A stretch of DNA of 38,406 nucleotides from Flavobacteriaceae bacterium (GCA_030828745.1 JAURBX010000002.1:1-38406); one strand, 5' to 3'; shown: positions 20,701-30,114, counted from the stretch's first letter. The notes: generated by a model not told the origin, from the sequence alone. A program made the numbers and translations.

Positions 20701-21156
20701 TTATTTTTTAATTAGTAAGGTCCACTCAAATTCAAAGGTTGAAACTACATCTTGATTTTCGTCCACTCCTTTTGAAGTTAACCACAAGGTTTGTGGTTCC
20801 TTTGACTGGATTAACTGTTGAATCGTTTCTGTTATTTTATTTTCTGGTGAACAGGAAAAAGTAACTTTTCCACGTGCCTTTTTTGAAAAGTTTGCTTTAT
20901 TATTGAGCACCAACATTGAAATCTTTTGTTTAGAACTCTGAATCTCATTCATCAGTAAGACACCTGTGGTAAGTTCTGCTGCCATCCCTTGAACTGCCCA
21001 AAAAATTGATTTAAATGGATTTTGATTAATCCAACGATGCCTCACCTTTGCTTCACAATAATCGTTCTTAAAAATTACTACTCTGATTCCTGCCCACCAA
21101 ACCATAGGTAGTTGGAAAAAAGTAAAGAGGTTAAGTTTTGAAGGAGTGAATTCCAC
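20701..21156 (-). CDS. DUF4442-like (hot-dog thioesterase-related) protein
   Basis: 151 aa; PMVWWAGIRVV...VRHRWINQNPFKSIFWAVQGMAAELTTGVLLM typical of DUF4442. Confidence 0.8.
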   Translation of the reverse strand: MEFTPSKLNLFTFFQLPMVWWAGIRVVIFKNDYCEAKVRHRWINQNPFKSIFWAVQGMAAELTTGVLLMNEIQSSKQKISMLVLNNKANFSKKARGKVTFSCSPENKITETIQQLIQSKEPQTLWLTSKGVDENQDVVSTFEFEWTLLIKK

Positions 21157-21159
21157 AAA

Positions 21160-22272
21160 TTAGTTTAACAAGGTTATTGGATCAATATACTCCAAATTAA
21201 AAGCTTCCGCAACTTCTTTATAAACTACTTTTCCATTTGCAATATTCAACCCCTTGGCAAGAGCCTTGTTTTCTGAGCAGGCTATTTTCCATCCTTTATT
21301 TGCTAATTGTAATGCGAAATTTAAAGTTGCATTGGTCAATGCCGTGGTTGAAGTAAAAGGAACCGCTCCTGGCATATTGGTTACTGCATAGTGAATTATT
21401 CCTTCTTTTATCAAAATAGGATCATCATGCGTAGTGGGTTCACTGGTTTCAAAACAGCCTCCTTGATCAATTGCCACATCTACTAATACTGTTCCAGGAA
21501 GCATTTTTTCTAACATTTCTTTTCGAATCAACTTAGGAGCTCTTGATCCTGGAATGAGTACTGTTCCAATGATTAAATGAGAACGTTTCACTTCTTGTTC
21601 AATCGTCAGGGAGGTAGAATAAATCGGAGTAACATTCGCAGGCATAATACTTTCCAATTCTCGTAAACGATTCAAATTAGTATCCAAAATGGTAACATTG
21701 GCTCCCATACCCGCTGCTATTCGTGCAGCTTCAGTTCCCGAAATCCCACCTCCAATGATTAAGACATTTGCAGGCTTAACTCCCGTTACACCTCCCAATA
21801 GTATGCCCAAACCCCCTTGAGGTTTTTCTAAATATTTTGCACCTTCTTGGGTTGCCATTCTACCCGCTACTTCAGACATGGGGATTAACAAGGGAAGTCT
21901 TCTATTTTCTTCAACCGTTTCATAAGCCAAACAAACTGCGTTGGTTTTGATCATCGCTTGGGTTAGGGTTTCACTAGATGCAAAATGAAAATAAGTAAAC
22001 AATAATTGATTGGGTTGAATCAAATCATATTCTGCAGTGATTGGCTCCTTCACTTTAATAATCATTTCTGCGGCTTCATACACCTCCTTAATCGTCTTTG
22101 AAAAAGTACATCCTACATTTTCAAATTCTTGATCCGAAAACCCACTCAGCAAACCGGCTCCATGTTGAATATTTACTTGATGACCCGCACGAATAAGGGC
22201 TTGTGCCCCTGCCGGGGTTAAACCTACACGTGCTTCTTGGGGTTTTATTTCTTTTGGGACACCTATCTTCAT
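21160..22272 (-). CDS. ald: Alanine dehydrogenase
   Basis: 370 aa; MKIGVPKEIKPQEARVGLTPAGAQAL, IGGGISGTEAARIAAGMGANVTILD, DVAIDQGGCFETSEPTTH. Confidence 0.96.
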   Translation of the reverse strand: MKIGVPKEIKPQEARVGLTPAGAQALIRAGHQVNIQHGAGLLSGFSDQEFENVGCTFSKTIKEVYEAAEMIIKVKEPITAEYDLIQPNQLLFTYFHFASSETLTQAMIKTNAVCLAYETVEENRRLPLLIPMSEVAGRMATQEGAKYLEKPQGGLGILLGGVTGVKPANVLIIGGGISGTEAARIAAGMGANVTILDTNLNRLRELESIMPANVTPIYSTSLTIEQEVKRSHLIIGTVLIPGSRAPKLIRKEMLEKMLPGTVLVDVAIDQGGCFETSEPTTHDDPILIKEGIIHYAVTNMPGAVPFTSTTALTNATLNFALQLANKGWKIACSENKALAKGLNIANGKVVYKEVAEAFNLEYIDPITLLN

Positions 22273-22337
22273 TCCTTTTGAGTTTGTAATTAAATTATTA
22301 ATCCAAATTTTGAATCTTTAAATTCTCTTCGAATATA

Positions 22338-22345
22338 TAAATTTG
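22338..22345 (+). promoter_or_regulatory. Candidate -7 box upstream of the small ORF
   Basis: TAAATTTG fits TANNTTTG; nearest upstream TTTG at 22309-22312 gives a slightly long N25 spacer. Confidence 0.3.
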
Positions 22346-22418
22346 ACAATAATTTTTACCTAAAAGCCTCGGAAATTAGAACCAATTTCATTAACTTGAG
22401 AGTATCAAATTTTATACT

Positions 22419-22550
22419 ATGAAATACTTTAATAAAACTCGGACCATTGAGCAAAAAGTTACTGATCGTACAACCATTCAGTTAATGGAAAAACAAGTTG
22501 AACTTCTAGAATCTATTCTCGATGAACTTCGTACTCAAAGCAAAGAATAA
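22419..22550 (+). CDS. Small 43-aa protein, predicted amphipathic/coiled-coil; unknown function
   Basis: ATG..TAA: MKYFNKTRTIEQKVTDRTTIQLMEKQVELLESILDELRTQSKE; followed directly by a strong hairpin terminator; below the ORF-track length cutoff. Confidence 0.6.
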   Translation: MKYFNKTRTIEQKVTDRTTIQLMEKQVELLESILDELRTQSKE

Positions 22551-22569
22551 TTGAGTACTTTTTTTAATC

Positions 22570-22605
22570 AAAAAAGCCTTCTATCGACTAGAAGGCTTTT
22601 TTTTT
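22570..22605. terminator. Bidirectional intrinsic terminator between the small ORF (+) and tRNA-Arg (-)
   Basis: AAAAAAGCCTTCTA-TCGAC-TAGAAGGCTTTTTTTTT: perfect 9-bp core stem AGCCTTCTA/TAGAAGGCT extended by A/T tracts on both sides. Confidence 0.88.
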
Positions 22606-22611
22606 AAAATG

Positions 22612-22685
22612 TGAACGCGACAGGATTCGAACCTGTGACCGTCTGCTTAGAAGGCAGATGCTCTATCCAGCTGAGCTACGCGTCC
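22612..22685 (-). tRNA. tRNA-Arg(UCU)
   Basis: Minus strand GGACGCGTAGCTCAGCTGGATAGAGCATCTGCCTTCTAAGCAGACGGTCACAGGTTCGAATCCTGTCGCGTTCA; cloverleaf pairs, anticodon loop CTTCTAA gives anticodon TCT; CCA not encoded. Confidence 0.95.
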
Positions 22686-22697
22686 TAATTTCGATTG

Positions 22698-22705
22698 CAA
22701 ATATA
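22698..22705 (-). promoter_or_regulatory. Candidate -7 box for tRNA-Arg
   Basis: TATATTTG on minus strand (TANNTTTG) 12 nt upstream of the mature tRNA 5' end. Confidence 0.45.
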
Positions 22706-22784
22706 CTATTTCTTGTTTTGAAGTCACTCCCTGATTTTAAATTTTATTTTACCTTTTTTTAAGTCTTTATTTCCAGAAGTCAAT

Positions 22785-24161
22785 TCAGTACACAATAGCG
22801 TCAGAAGGCAAATCTTCTAATGAGTAATTTCCAAAATCAATTCTCTCCAAGGTGTTGGAGTGCAGTGAAGTTTCTGCTGCTAAATCTCGATTCAATTGAA
22901 AAACATAGACTTTTTCTATTTCTTTGAAATTTGATAGTATTGGAATACTTTCTGCTTTTAAATTCGTGTTTATTAAATGAAGCCTCTTCAAGTTCTTAAG
23001 TGTTGACAATTGTTCAATACCCAAACCTGTGATAGCAGTTTGATTCAGTTTGATACTTACAAGGTTCGGAAGCTTACTTAAAATATCAAAAACAGTATCT
23101 GAAACTGCGCTCTCGCTTAAATCAATCTCTACAATATTATCACTTATAGGTAGAAGAACATTTAATTCTTTATCACTAAAAGCTTTGAAATTTATTGTAC
23201 TCAAAAACAAAAGATTAGTCCCCTCTTTTATAGGAGTAATCAGAACACCCAATGATTGCAAGCTGTCTATTACTTTTTTATCAGGGGGTCCTATGTTTAA
23301 AACAGGATAAATCTCTTTTTTATTTTGTTTCATAAAAGACACCAATTGGTTCTCAGTAAACGAGAGTTCCCCCAATGTCTTAAATTCTGAAGCTCCTAAC
23401 CTAACCCATTGACTTATTATCTCTTTTTCAGCCACCGTTAGTTGTTTTTGTGCTCTTGGCGGCATGTGCTTTTTTTCCAATTCAGGAAGGTGAATTCGGT
23501 TTAATAATTCACTTAATTCAGGAGAATTGAGATCTAGAACAGAACCATTTTTACCTCCTTTTAGAAGCGCATTGAAGGTATGCATTTGAAGGCCTCCTTT
23601 TGTTTTCTTGGGATTATGACAGCGCATACACTTATTCAATAAAATAGGCTCTATTAATCCACTATAAACAGGCTGATCTTTATAATTACTTATACTTAGC
23701 ATCTTCTCAACCTTTATCTTATTAGTGCTGCCAGCAAGAGTAAGAAGTGGTTCGGTTAAATGATCTTCTCCATGGGTAATATTCCCCCCCAAATGACCGG
23801 TAATGATTAGAGAAAAAAACAAACTCAATATATAAAATAGCCTTGGTATTCTTGTGGCAAAAAGATTTCCCTTTAGAAAAAGATAAAAACCAAAGCATAA
23901 GAATAAAGTAAAACATCCTGCATAAAAATGCTTCTGAATTTCATCCCATAAATATCCTTCTTGAAGGTATTGAAATATTCCACTCCCAAGAGATAAAAGA
24001 CAACTTATCGTAGCCCAAAAATAAATGAATTTTAAAAAAGAAGAACTCGGATTCAGTTTCTTTCTATTCAGCTCAAACAATAAACCCATCAAAATAAAAC
24101 CAATGGGTAAATGGACCATCAAAGGATGTAAGCGTCCAAAAAAAGTAAAAACTGCATCCAT
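22785..24161 (-). CDS. Multi-TM membrane protein with c-type cytochrome domain (CxxCH) and C-terminal leucine-rich-repeat-like region
   Basis: 458 aa; DUF2231-like N-terminus (RLHPLMVHLPIGFILMGLLFE), CMRCHNPKKTKGGLQM, then LRR-like segments (LPNLVSIKLNQTAITGLGIEQLSTLKNLKRLHLINTNL). Confidence 0.82.
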   Translation of the reverse strand: MDAVFTFFGRLHPLMVHLPIGFILMGLLFELNRKKLNPSSSFLKFIYFWATISCLLSLGSGIFQYLQEGYLWDEIQKHFYAGCFTLFLCFGFYLFLKGNLFATRIPRLFYILSLFFSLIITGHLGGNITHGEDHLTEPLLTLAGSTNKIKVEKMLSISNYKDQPVYSGLIEPILLNKCMRCHNPKKTKGGLQMHTFNALLKGGKNGSVLDLNSPELSELLNRIHLPELEKKHMPPRAQKQLTVAEKEIISQWVRLGASEFKTLGELSFTENQLVSFMKQNKKEIYPVLNIGPPDKKVIDSLQSLGVLITPIKEGTNLLFLSTINFKAFSDKELNVLLPISDNIVEIDLSESAVSDTVFDILSKLPNLVSIKLNQTAITGLGIEQLSTLKNLKRLHLINTNLKAESIPILSNFKEIEKVYVFQLNRDLAAETSLHSNTLERIDFGNYSLEDLPSDAIVY

Positions 24162-24166
24162 TTAAG

Positions 24167-25663
24167 CTAAGATAAAATTTCTCGAATTACATTGCCTTCT
24201 ACATCCGTTAACCTAAAAGGCCTACCTTGGAAATCATAGGTAAACTCTTCATGATCAAAACCTAAGAGGTGCAAAATCGTTGCATTTATATCATGAACCG
24301 AAACCTTACCTTCCACAGCAGAATATCCAATTTCATCGGTTTGGCCATGAACGACACCTTTTTTAATGCCTCCCCCAGCCATCCACATAGTAAAAGCATC
24401 ACCATGATGATCACGTCCTTTGAAGCCCATAACTCTACCTTCTCGATTTTCTTGCATCGGCGTCCGTCCAAATTCAGCACCCCATACCACTAGGGTTTCG
24501 TCCAAAAGACCTCGTTGCTTTAAATCCAATAAAAGGGCGGTAATAGGGCGATCAATCTCTTTACATTTATTTCTCAATCCCAAATCAACAGCATTTGCTG
24601 CGGAATCTCCATGACTATCCCAACCCCAATCATAAAGCTGAACAAAGCGAACTCCGCTGGAAACCATTTTTCTTGCCAACAAGCAATTATTTGCAAAAGA
24701 TTCTTTTCCTGGGGTAACACCATACATTTTTTGAACGGATTCAGGTTCATTTTGAATATCCATTACCTCGGGAACCGTAATTTGCATTCGATAGGCCATT
24801 TCATATTGATTAATGCGAGTTAGTATTTCAGGATCTTTTTGTGCTTTAAACTCTTGATAATTTATCTCATTAATAGAAGAGAGTAGTTCTTTTTTTAAGT
24901 TTCTAGACACTCCCTTAGGATCTTTTAAATACAAAACAGGATCTCCTTTAGATCGACATTGAATTCCTTGATAAACAGAGGGTAAAAAACCACTTCCCCA
25001 AACGCTTTTTCCAGCATCTGGTGTACCTCCAGAGGTTAAAACCACAAAACCAGGTAGGTTTTGATTTTCTGAACCTAATCCATAGGTTGCCCATGATCCA
25101 AGACTTGGTCTTCCAAAACGGGGACTTCCTGTATGCATCAATAATTGCGCAGGACCATGATTAAATTGATCTGTATTTACTGCTTTCAAAAAAGCAACTT
25201 CATCAATTACCTTTTTAAAATGGGGTAGGTTTTCCGAGATCCAATTTCCGGACTCTCCTGCTTGAGAAAATTTAGCTTGAGGACCCAGCATTTTTGGAAC
25301 CCCTTGAATAAATGCGAATTTTTTTCCCTTCAATAAAGACTCCGGACAAAGTTGATCATGAAGTTTGTGCAACTCAGGTTTGTAATCAAACATTTCCAAT
25401 TGAGAGGGGGCACCCACCATGTGTAAATAAATTACATTTTTAACTTTTGGAAATTTAGGGGGTGCCAATGGCGCAAGAGGATTCAATCCACGTTCACCTT
25501 CAAATGGACTTGAATTGGTTGAGGGAACGCAACTTTTTAGCAAACTTCCTAAAGCAATACCTCCTAAACCTAAGGTACATTCTTTTAAAAAATGTCTTCT
25601 ACTGTTGATTGAAGCTTGATTAAGCACATACGCATCTAACAACTTTTTTTCTATCTCATTCAT
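24167..25663 (-). CDS. DUF1501 domain-containing protein (sulfatase-like fold), Tat signal and probable lipoprotein
   Basis: 498 aa; SRRHFLKECTLGLGGIALGSLLKSC (twin-arginine plus lipobox-like), VIYLHMVGAPSQLEMFDYKP, VVWGAEFGRTPMQE, GRDHHGDAFTMWMAGGGIK. Confidence 0.92.
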   Translation of the reverse strand: MNEIEKKLLDAYVLNQASINSRRHFLKECTLGLGGIALGSLLKSCVPSTNSSPFEGERGLNPLAPLAPPKFPKVKNVIYLHMVGAPSQLEMFDYKPELHKLHDQLCPESLLKGKKFAFIQGVPKMLGPQAKFSQAGESGNWISENLPHFKKVIDEVAFLKAVNTDQFNHGPAQLLMHTGSPRFGRPSLGSWATYGLGSENQNLPGFVVLTSGGTPDAGKSVWGSGFLPSVYQGIQCRSKGDPVLYLKDPKGVSRNLKKELLSSINEINYQEFKAQKDPEILTRINQYEMAYRMQITVPEVMDIQNEPESVQKMYGVTPGKESFANNCLLARKMVSSGVRFVQLYDWGWDSHGDSAANAVDLGLRNKCKEIDRPITALLLDLKQRGLLDETLVVWGAEFGRTPMQENREGRVMGFKGRDHHGDAFTMWMAGGGIKKGVVHGQTDEIGYSAVEGKVSVHDINATILHLLGFDHEEFTYDFQGRPFRLTDVEGNVIREILS

Positions 25664-25665
25664 CT

Positions 25666-28386
25666 CTAAGCATGTGTTAAAAATTCATCCAAATTCATGA
25701 TCGCATTGGCAACGATTGTTAGAGCTGCATGATGAAGGTTCGTTTTCTCAATGCCTAGAAACTGTTCCAAAGCCTCAGGACTCTCTTTAAACTCCAATAA
25801 AGCAGCCTCATAAAGGCTTCTTAAAATATTTAAGGATTCTACTTTCAATTCAGAATAGGTCGCTTGATAATACATGGATCCTATTGCTTCATCAATATCT
25901 ATTGTCCCTAATTCATTTTTTGCTAAATGAAATGCTGCCTCCAAAAAAACAGGATCATTCAGAGTAACCAAAGCCTGTAAAGGGGTATTGGTTGGCAACC
26001 TTTGAACCAAACATATCTCTCTGGAACCGGCATCAAAAGTCATTAAAGATGGATAAGGACTTGTACGCTTTAAATAGGTGTATATCGCTCTTCTGTAACG
26101 ATCTTCTCCGATACTTTCTTTCCAAAGATTTCCTAAATAGCGATGCTCCCAAATTCCATCTGGTTGAGGAGGCATAACCCCCACTCCCCCCATTTTTGAA
26201 CTTAATAATCCTGAAACAGCAAGCGCTTGATCTCTAATTTCTTCTGCCTGAAGACGCAATTTAGGCCCTCGTGCATAATATACATTCTCAGGATCAGAAA
26301 GGTATTTCTGTTGCTCAATTCCTGAACTTTGTTGGTAGGTCGCAGTTAAAACAATAGACTTAATTAAGGCTTTTAAATCCCATTGTTGTTCCTCCATAAA
26401 ATGTACTGACATCCAATCTAATAAATCAGGATGACTGGGAGGTTCAGATTGCGTTCCCATATCTTCGATAGAAGATACAATACCTCGTCCAAAAATTTGA
26501 TACCACACTCGATTTACAATTGTTCTTGAGGTAAGAGGGTTCTCATTACTTACTAACCATTGGGCTAATCCAAGGCGGTTTTTATCCCAATTAAAATCCC
26601 AATCGTTAAATACCTCAGGTACATCTGGTGCAATCGTATCTGACGGCATTAGCCAATTCCCTCGTTCAAAAAAACGCGTTTCCCTTTTCATATATTTTGG
26701 GTTTTCAACAAGAATTGGGGTTCGCGTTGTTTTTGCATTCAATAGGGTGGTGAATATTTTCTTGATGTTTGCAAACCCTTTCTTGTTTTTTCCTGGTAAT
26801 TCAGGTAAAAATGCAAACCAATTCAGTACACTCGTGTATTCTTTTGTAGAGGAAAGGAAACTATTCTGTGCTTCAATGTATAAATCTACTCTAGTGCTAA
26901 CGGGTTTAAATGGGACGGTGAAAATTTCTCCATAATTACCATTGTTAGAATTTGTGGTTGGTAATTTAAACTGGCTCAAAATCGCTCCTTCAGGACCTCC
27001 ATTTCGAATAGTAATTTGAGTCCCTTTTTTTGGAGAATTGAATTCAACTACCAGGCGATTGCTTCCGTTTGTTTCTACATTACGCAAATAAGCAGAACCT
27101 CTATCCCACAATCCCAATCGCTTACCATCTGTAATCAAAGTGCCTTTTGAAATTTGCTCACTAGCATGCAAATGATATTTAGGCTCATAAAAATTAAGAA
27201 AGTTCTGAAAGGCTTTTTGTGAAGCATCATCCCCATGAATACTGACCCACTTTAATAGTTCCTTTAAACTCTCTTTATTTTTTGATTCATACGTTCTTAA
27301 ATTGGGTTCTTCATCTGAAGTATCTTCATCTCGTGTGTTATTAAAAAAGGCCATCATTTGGTAATATTCTTCATGGCGAATCGGGTCATAGGGGTGACTA
27401 TGACATTGAACACATCTCATGGTGGTGCTTTGCCAAACATCGAAAGTTGTATTCACGCGATCAATTACTGCCGCCGTTCTAAACTCTTCATTAGAAGTAC
27501 CTCCTTCATCATTAGTCATCGTATTTCTATGGAATGCTGTAGCGATCAAATTACTAACCTTGGGATTAGGGAGTAAATCTCCAGCAAGCTGATCGATCGT
27601 AAATTGGTCAAAAGGGAGGTTTGTGTTTAATGCATTAATTACCCAATCACGGTACTGCCAAATAGTACGCCCACGATCAGCCTCATAGCCTTTAGTATCT
27701 GCATATCGAGCAAGATCCAACCACCAACTTGCCCATTTCTCACCATATGTTTTCTGATTCAATAAACTATCTACAAAATTTTCATAGGAAATTTCATCCT
27801 TCAAAAAGGCATTAAAATAATCTTGATCTGGAGGTAAGCCAGTAATATCAAAAGACACTCTTCTCGCTAAAACATTTTTTTGAGCAGTCGCATTGGGGAA
27901 AAGTTTATGTGTCTCCATTTTCGAGGCAATAAAATGATCAATTGGAGATTGTATAAAGTTTTGAATTGAATCACTTTTAATCAAAGGGAGCTTTTTTTTC
28001 AAAGGAGTAATGTACGCCCAATGTGTTCCCCATTGTGCGCCCTGATCAATCCACTGTGTAAAGAGGCTTATTTCTTCCTCAGAGAGTGCTGGTTTCTCAA
28101 AAGGCATCCTGAGATCTGAGTCGGTTTCATGCAAGCGTTGAATTAGTCGACTTTTTTTGGAATTACCTGGGATAATGGCAGGCGACCCTTCTTCTGTATC
28201 TCCGAGTGCCTCATTTTTAAATAAAAAACTGAAGCCTCCATTCTTTTTTACTCCTCCGTGGCAGGAAATACATTTTTTATTGATGATTGGCTTGATGTCG
28301 GTATTAAAATCAATTACTCTCTGCTTTTGACATCCAGTTAGCAAGCTAAAAGTCAACAATACACAAAAAATAGATTTAAAACTCAT
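25666..28386 (-). CDS. PSD1 / Planctomycete cytochrome C domain protein (DUF1549 + DUF1553), lipoprotein
   Basis: 906 aa; lipobox LLTGC; CISCHGGVKKNGG; CVQCHSHPYDPI; RLVQRLPTNTPLQALVTLNDPVFLEAA typical of DUF1553. Confidence 0.93.
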   Translation of the reverse strand: MSFKSIFCVLLTFSLLTGCQKQRVIDFNTDIKPIINKKCISCHGGVKKNGGFSFLFKNEALGDTEEGSPAIIPGNSKKSRLIQRLHETDSDLRMPFEKPALSEEEISLFTQWIDQGAQWGTHWAYITPLKKKLPLIKSDSIQNFIQSPIDHFIASKMETHKLFPNATAQKNVLARRVSFDITGLPPDQDYFNAFLKDEISYENFVDSLLNQKTYGEKWASWWLDLARYADTKGYEADRGRTIWQYRDWVINALNTNLPFDQFTIDQLAGDLLPNPKVSNLIATAFHRNTMTNDEGGTSNEEFRTAAVIDRVNTTFDVWQSTTMRCVQCHSHPYDPIRHEEYYQMMAFFNNTRDEDTSDEEPNLRTYESKNKESLKELLKWVSIHGDDASQKAFQNFLNFYEPKYHLHASEQISKGTLITDGKRLGLWDRGSAYLRNVETNGSNRLVVEFNSPKKGTQITIRNGGPEGAILSQFKLPTTNSNNGNYGEIFTVPFKPVSTRVDLYIEAQNSFLSSTKEYTSVLNWFAFLPELPGKNKKGFANIKKIFTTLLNAKTTRTPILVENPKYMKRETRFFERGNWLMPSDTIAPDVPEVFNDWDFNWDKNRLGLAQWLVSNENPLTSRTIVNRVWYQIFGRGIVSSIEDMGTQSEPPSHPDLLDWMSVHFMEEQQWDLKALIKSIVLTATYQQSSGIEQQKYLSDPENVYYARGPKLRLQAEEIRDQALAVSGLLSSKMGGVGVMPPQPDGIWEHRYLGNLWKESIGEDRYRRAIYTYLKRTSPYPSLMTFDAGSREICLVQRLPTNTPLQALVTLNDPVFLEAAFHLAKNELGTIDIDEAIGSMYYQATYSELKVESLNILRSLYEAALLEFKESPEALEQFLGIEKTNLHHAALTIVANAIMNLDEFLTHA

Positions 28387-28531
28387 TTTAAAAAGGTTTT
28401 TAGATGTCTAATTTCTAAAAATAAACATTACTAGCTTTAATCTAAGTATTTGACTGAAAAAATATTAATTCAAAAAAAATAGTAAATCATATTTTCAAGC
28501 CATTGTCCAGTATACATTCATTTTAAAAACC

Positions 28532-30037
28532 TTAAAAAGCAGTCGTCAAAATAGTCAAAAAAGTCTCTATCCCCATCAAATAGTTTCCAACTCTTAAGTT
28601 CTCATTAGGACTGTGTTGATTATTGTCTAGATTTACTGTAGGCACTCCAATAGCAGGAACACCCAACTCTGAAACAAAAGGAGAAATAGGAACAGACCCT
28701 CCACTGGTTCTAATGATTACAGGTTTTGATTGGTAATAATCCGTCAATATTTTAGTCAACCACTGCCCTTCTTTTGCCTGAGTATCAGTCCTAAAAGCAG
28801 GATAGGAAACCTTCGCGTTCATCTGTATGATTTTATCATACTGCATTCTTTCTTTCTCCGAAGGCACATGGTCTAAAACAGTAAAACCTAAATTCTGAAT
28901 GTGCTTTTCAACACCAGCAATTAAAGCCTCGGGCTTACTTTCCAAAACCAAACGAATATCCATTTCTGCCGTTGCCGAAGCAGGAATAATGGTACGTGCC
29001 GCTTCTCCTACCCAACCACTTTGCATTCCCCGTATGTTTAGAGATGGATATTGAAGTGATTCCTGATAATTATTTCCCACTTGATCATTGAGTCGAGTCT
29101 GTGTTCGTTTTTTTATCGCAGCATCTTCGGTAGGAACCCCTTCCAATACTCTTCTTACTGTTTCATCTAGTGTAATACCCTCATAAAAATTAGGGATCAC
29201 CACTTTTCCAACCTCATCTTTCATAGAGGCTAAAACTTTGGATAAGGCTAATGCTGGATTGGGCAGGTAATTCCCATAATGCCCACTATGTTGTGATGTC
29301 AAGGGCCCAAATGTTGTCAAAGTAAGTTTGGCGATTCCACGATTCCCAAATACCAATGTAGGCAAACCGCTACTGTGCATTGGTCCATCAAGAATGAGCA
29401 ATAAATCCGCTACCAACTCCTTTTTAAATTTTTTGACTGCTTCAGGTAATCCAGGGGAGCTTTGCTCTTCTTCAAAATCTAAAATTAATTTAATGTTGAA
29501 TGCGGGCTTTTTATTTATATTTTTCAAATGATTCAGTGCAGTTAAAAACATAACAAAAGGGCCCTTGTCATCTGCACTAGAACGAGCAAAAATTCTTAGA
29601 TCATCAATAGCGTCACCTTTTAAAGCATCCCATGGTAAGGATTCAAATCCTTTTCCAGTTTTCTGTTTTAATTCCGCCTCATAGGGATTTTCTTGATCCC
29701 ATTTAGACAAATCAACCGCTTGTCCATCCAAATGCATATAAAAGGCAAGGGTAGGAAGTTTCTTATGGACTATTTTATTTGCTAAAAGTAAGGGGAGATG
29801 AGCGGTGTTTAACCTTTTTAAATTAAAACCGAGAGAAGCCAATTGCTGCTCTGCCCAATTAATATTGGCTTCAATTTGTTCTGTTTTGGAAGCATCGTTG
29901 GGAAGGGACAAAAAAGCTTTGAATTCTGCAATCTGTTCAATGCCGAGTTCACGTGCAGCTTTTTTATAAACACGCTGTGCGCGTATTGGAGATAGACCAA
30001 TTAAAAAGATAACAATTAGATAGTAATATGTTTTCAT
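28532..30037 (-). CDS. Secreted M20 family dipeptidase/peptidase
   Basis: 501 aa; signal peptide; FYMHLDGQAVD, SSADDKGPFV, DFEEEQSSPGL, GPMHSSGLPTLVFGNRG. Confidence 0.9.
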   Translation of the reverse strand: MKTYYYLIVIFLIGLSPIRAQRVYKKAARELGIEQIAEFKAFLSLPNDASKTEQIEANINWAEQQLASLGFNLKRLNTAHLPLLLANKIVHKKLPTLAFYMHLDGQAVDLSKWDQENPYEAELKQKTGKGFESLPWDALKGDAIDDLRIFARSSADDKGPFVMFLTALNHLKNINKKPAFNIKLILDFEEEQSSPGLPEAVKKFKKELVADLLLILDGPMHSSGLPTLVFGNRGIAKLTLTTFGPLTSQHSGHYGNYLPNPALALSKVLASMKDEVGKVVIPNFYEGITLDETVRRVLEGVPTEDAAIKKRTQTRLNDQVGNNYQESLQYPSLNIRGMQSGWVGEAARTIIPASATAEMDIRLVLESKPEALIAGVEKHIQNLGFTVLDHVPSEKERMQYDKIIQMNAKVSYPAFRTDTQAKEGQWLTKILTDYYQSKPVIIRTSGGSVPISPFVSELGVPAIGVPTVNLDNNQHSPNENLRVGNYLMGIETFLTILTTAF

Positions 30038-30080
30038 AGATATTAAAATTAATGAATTCCTTTACAATTTTGAACTCATC

Positions 30081-30114
30081 CAAATATAGGAATTGAGGAA
30101 GAGCTTTAGCCAAA
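30081..30114 (-). promoter_or_regulatory. Candidate promoter for the M20 peptidase
   Basis: Minus strand TTTG (30114-30111), N22, TATATTTG (30088-30081); start codon at 30037. Confidence 0.4.

Noticed and set aside
23050-27576. Many small + strand ORFs (and minus-strand shadow frames) across the PSD1/DUF1501/cytochrome operon
   Set aside because: All lie inside three strong coding frames; no conserved motifs or promoters.
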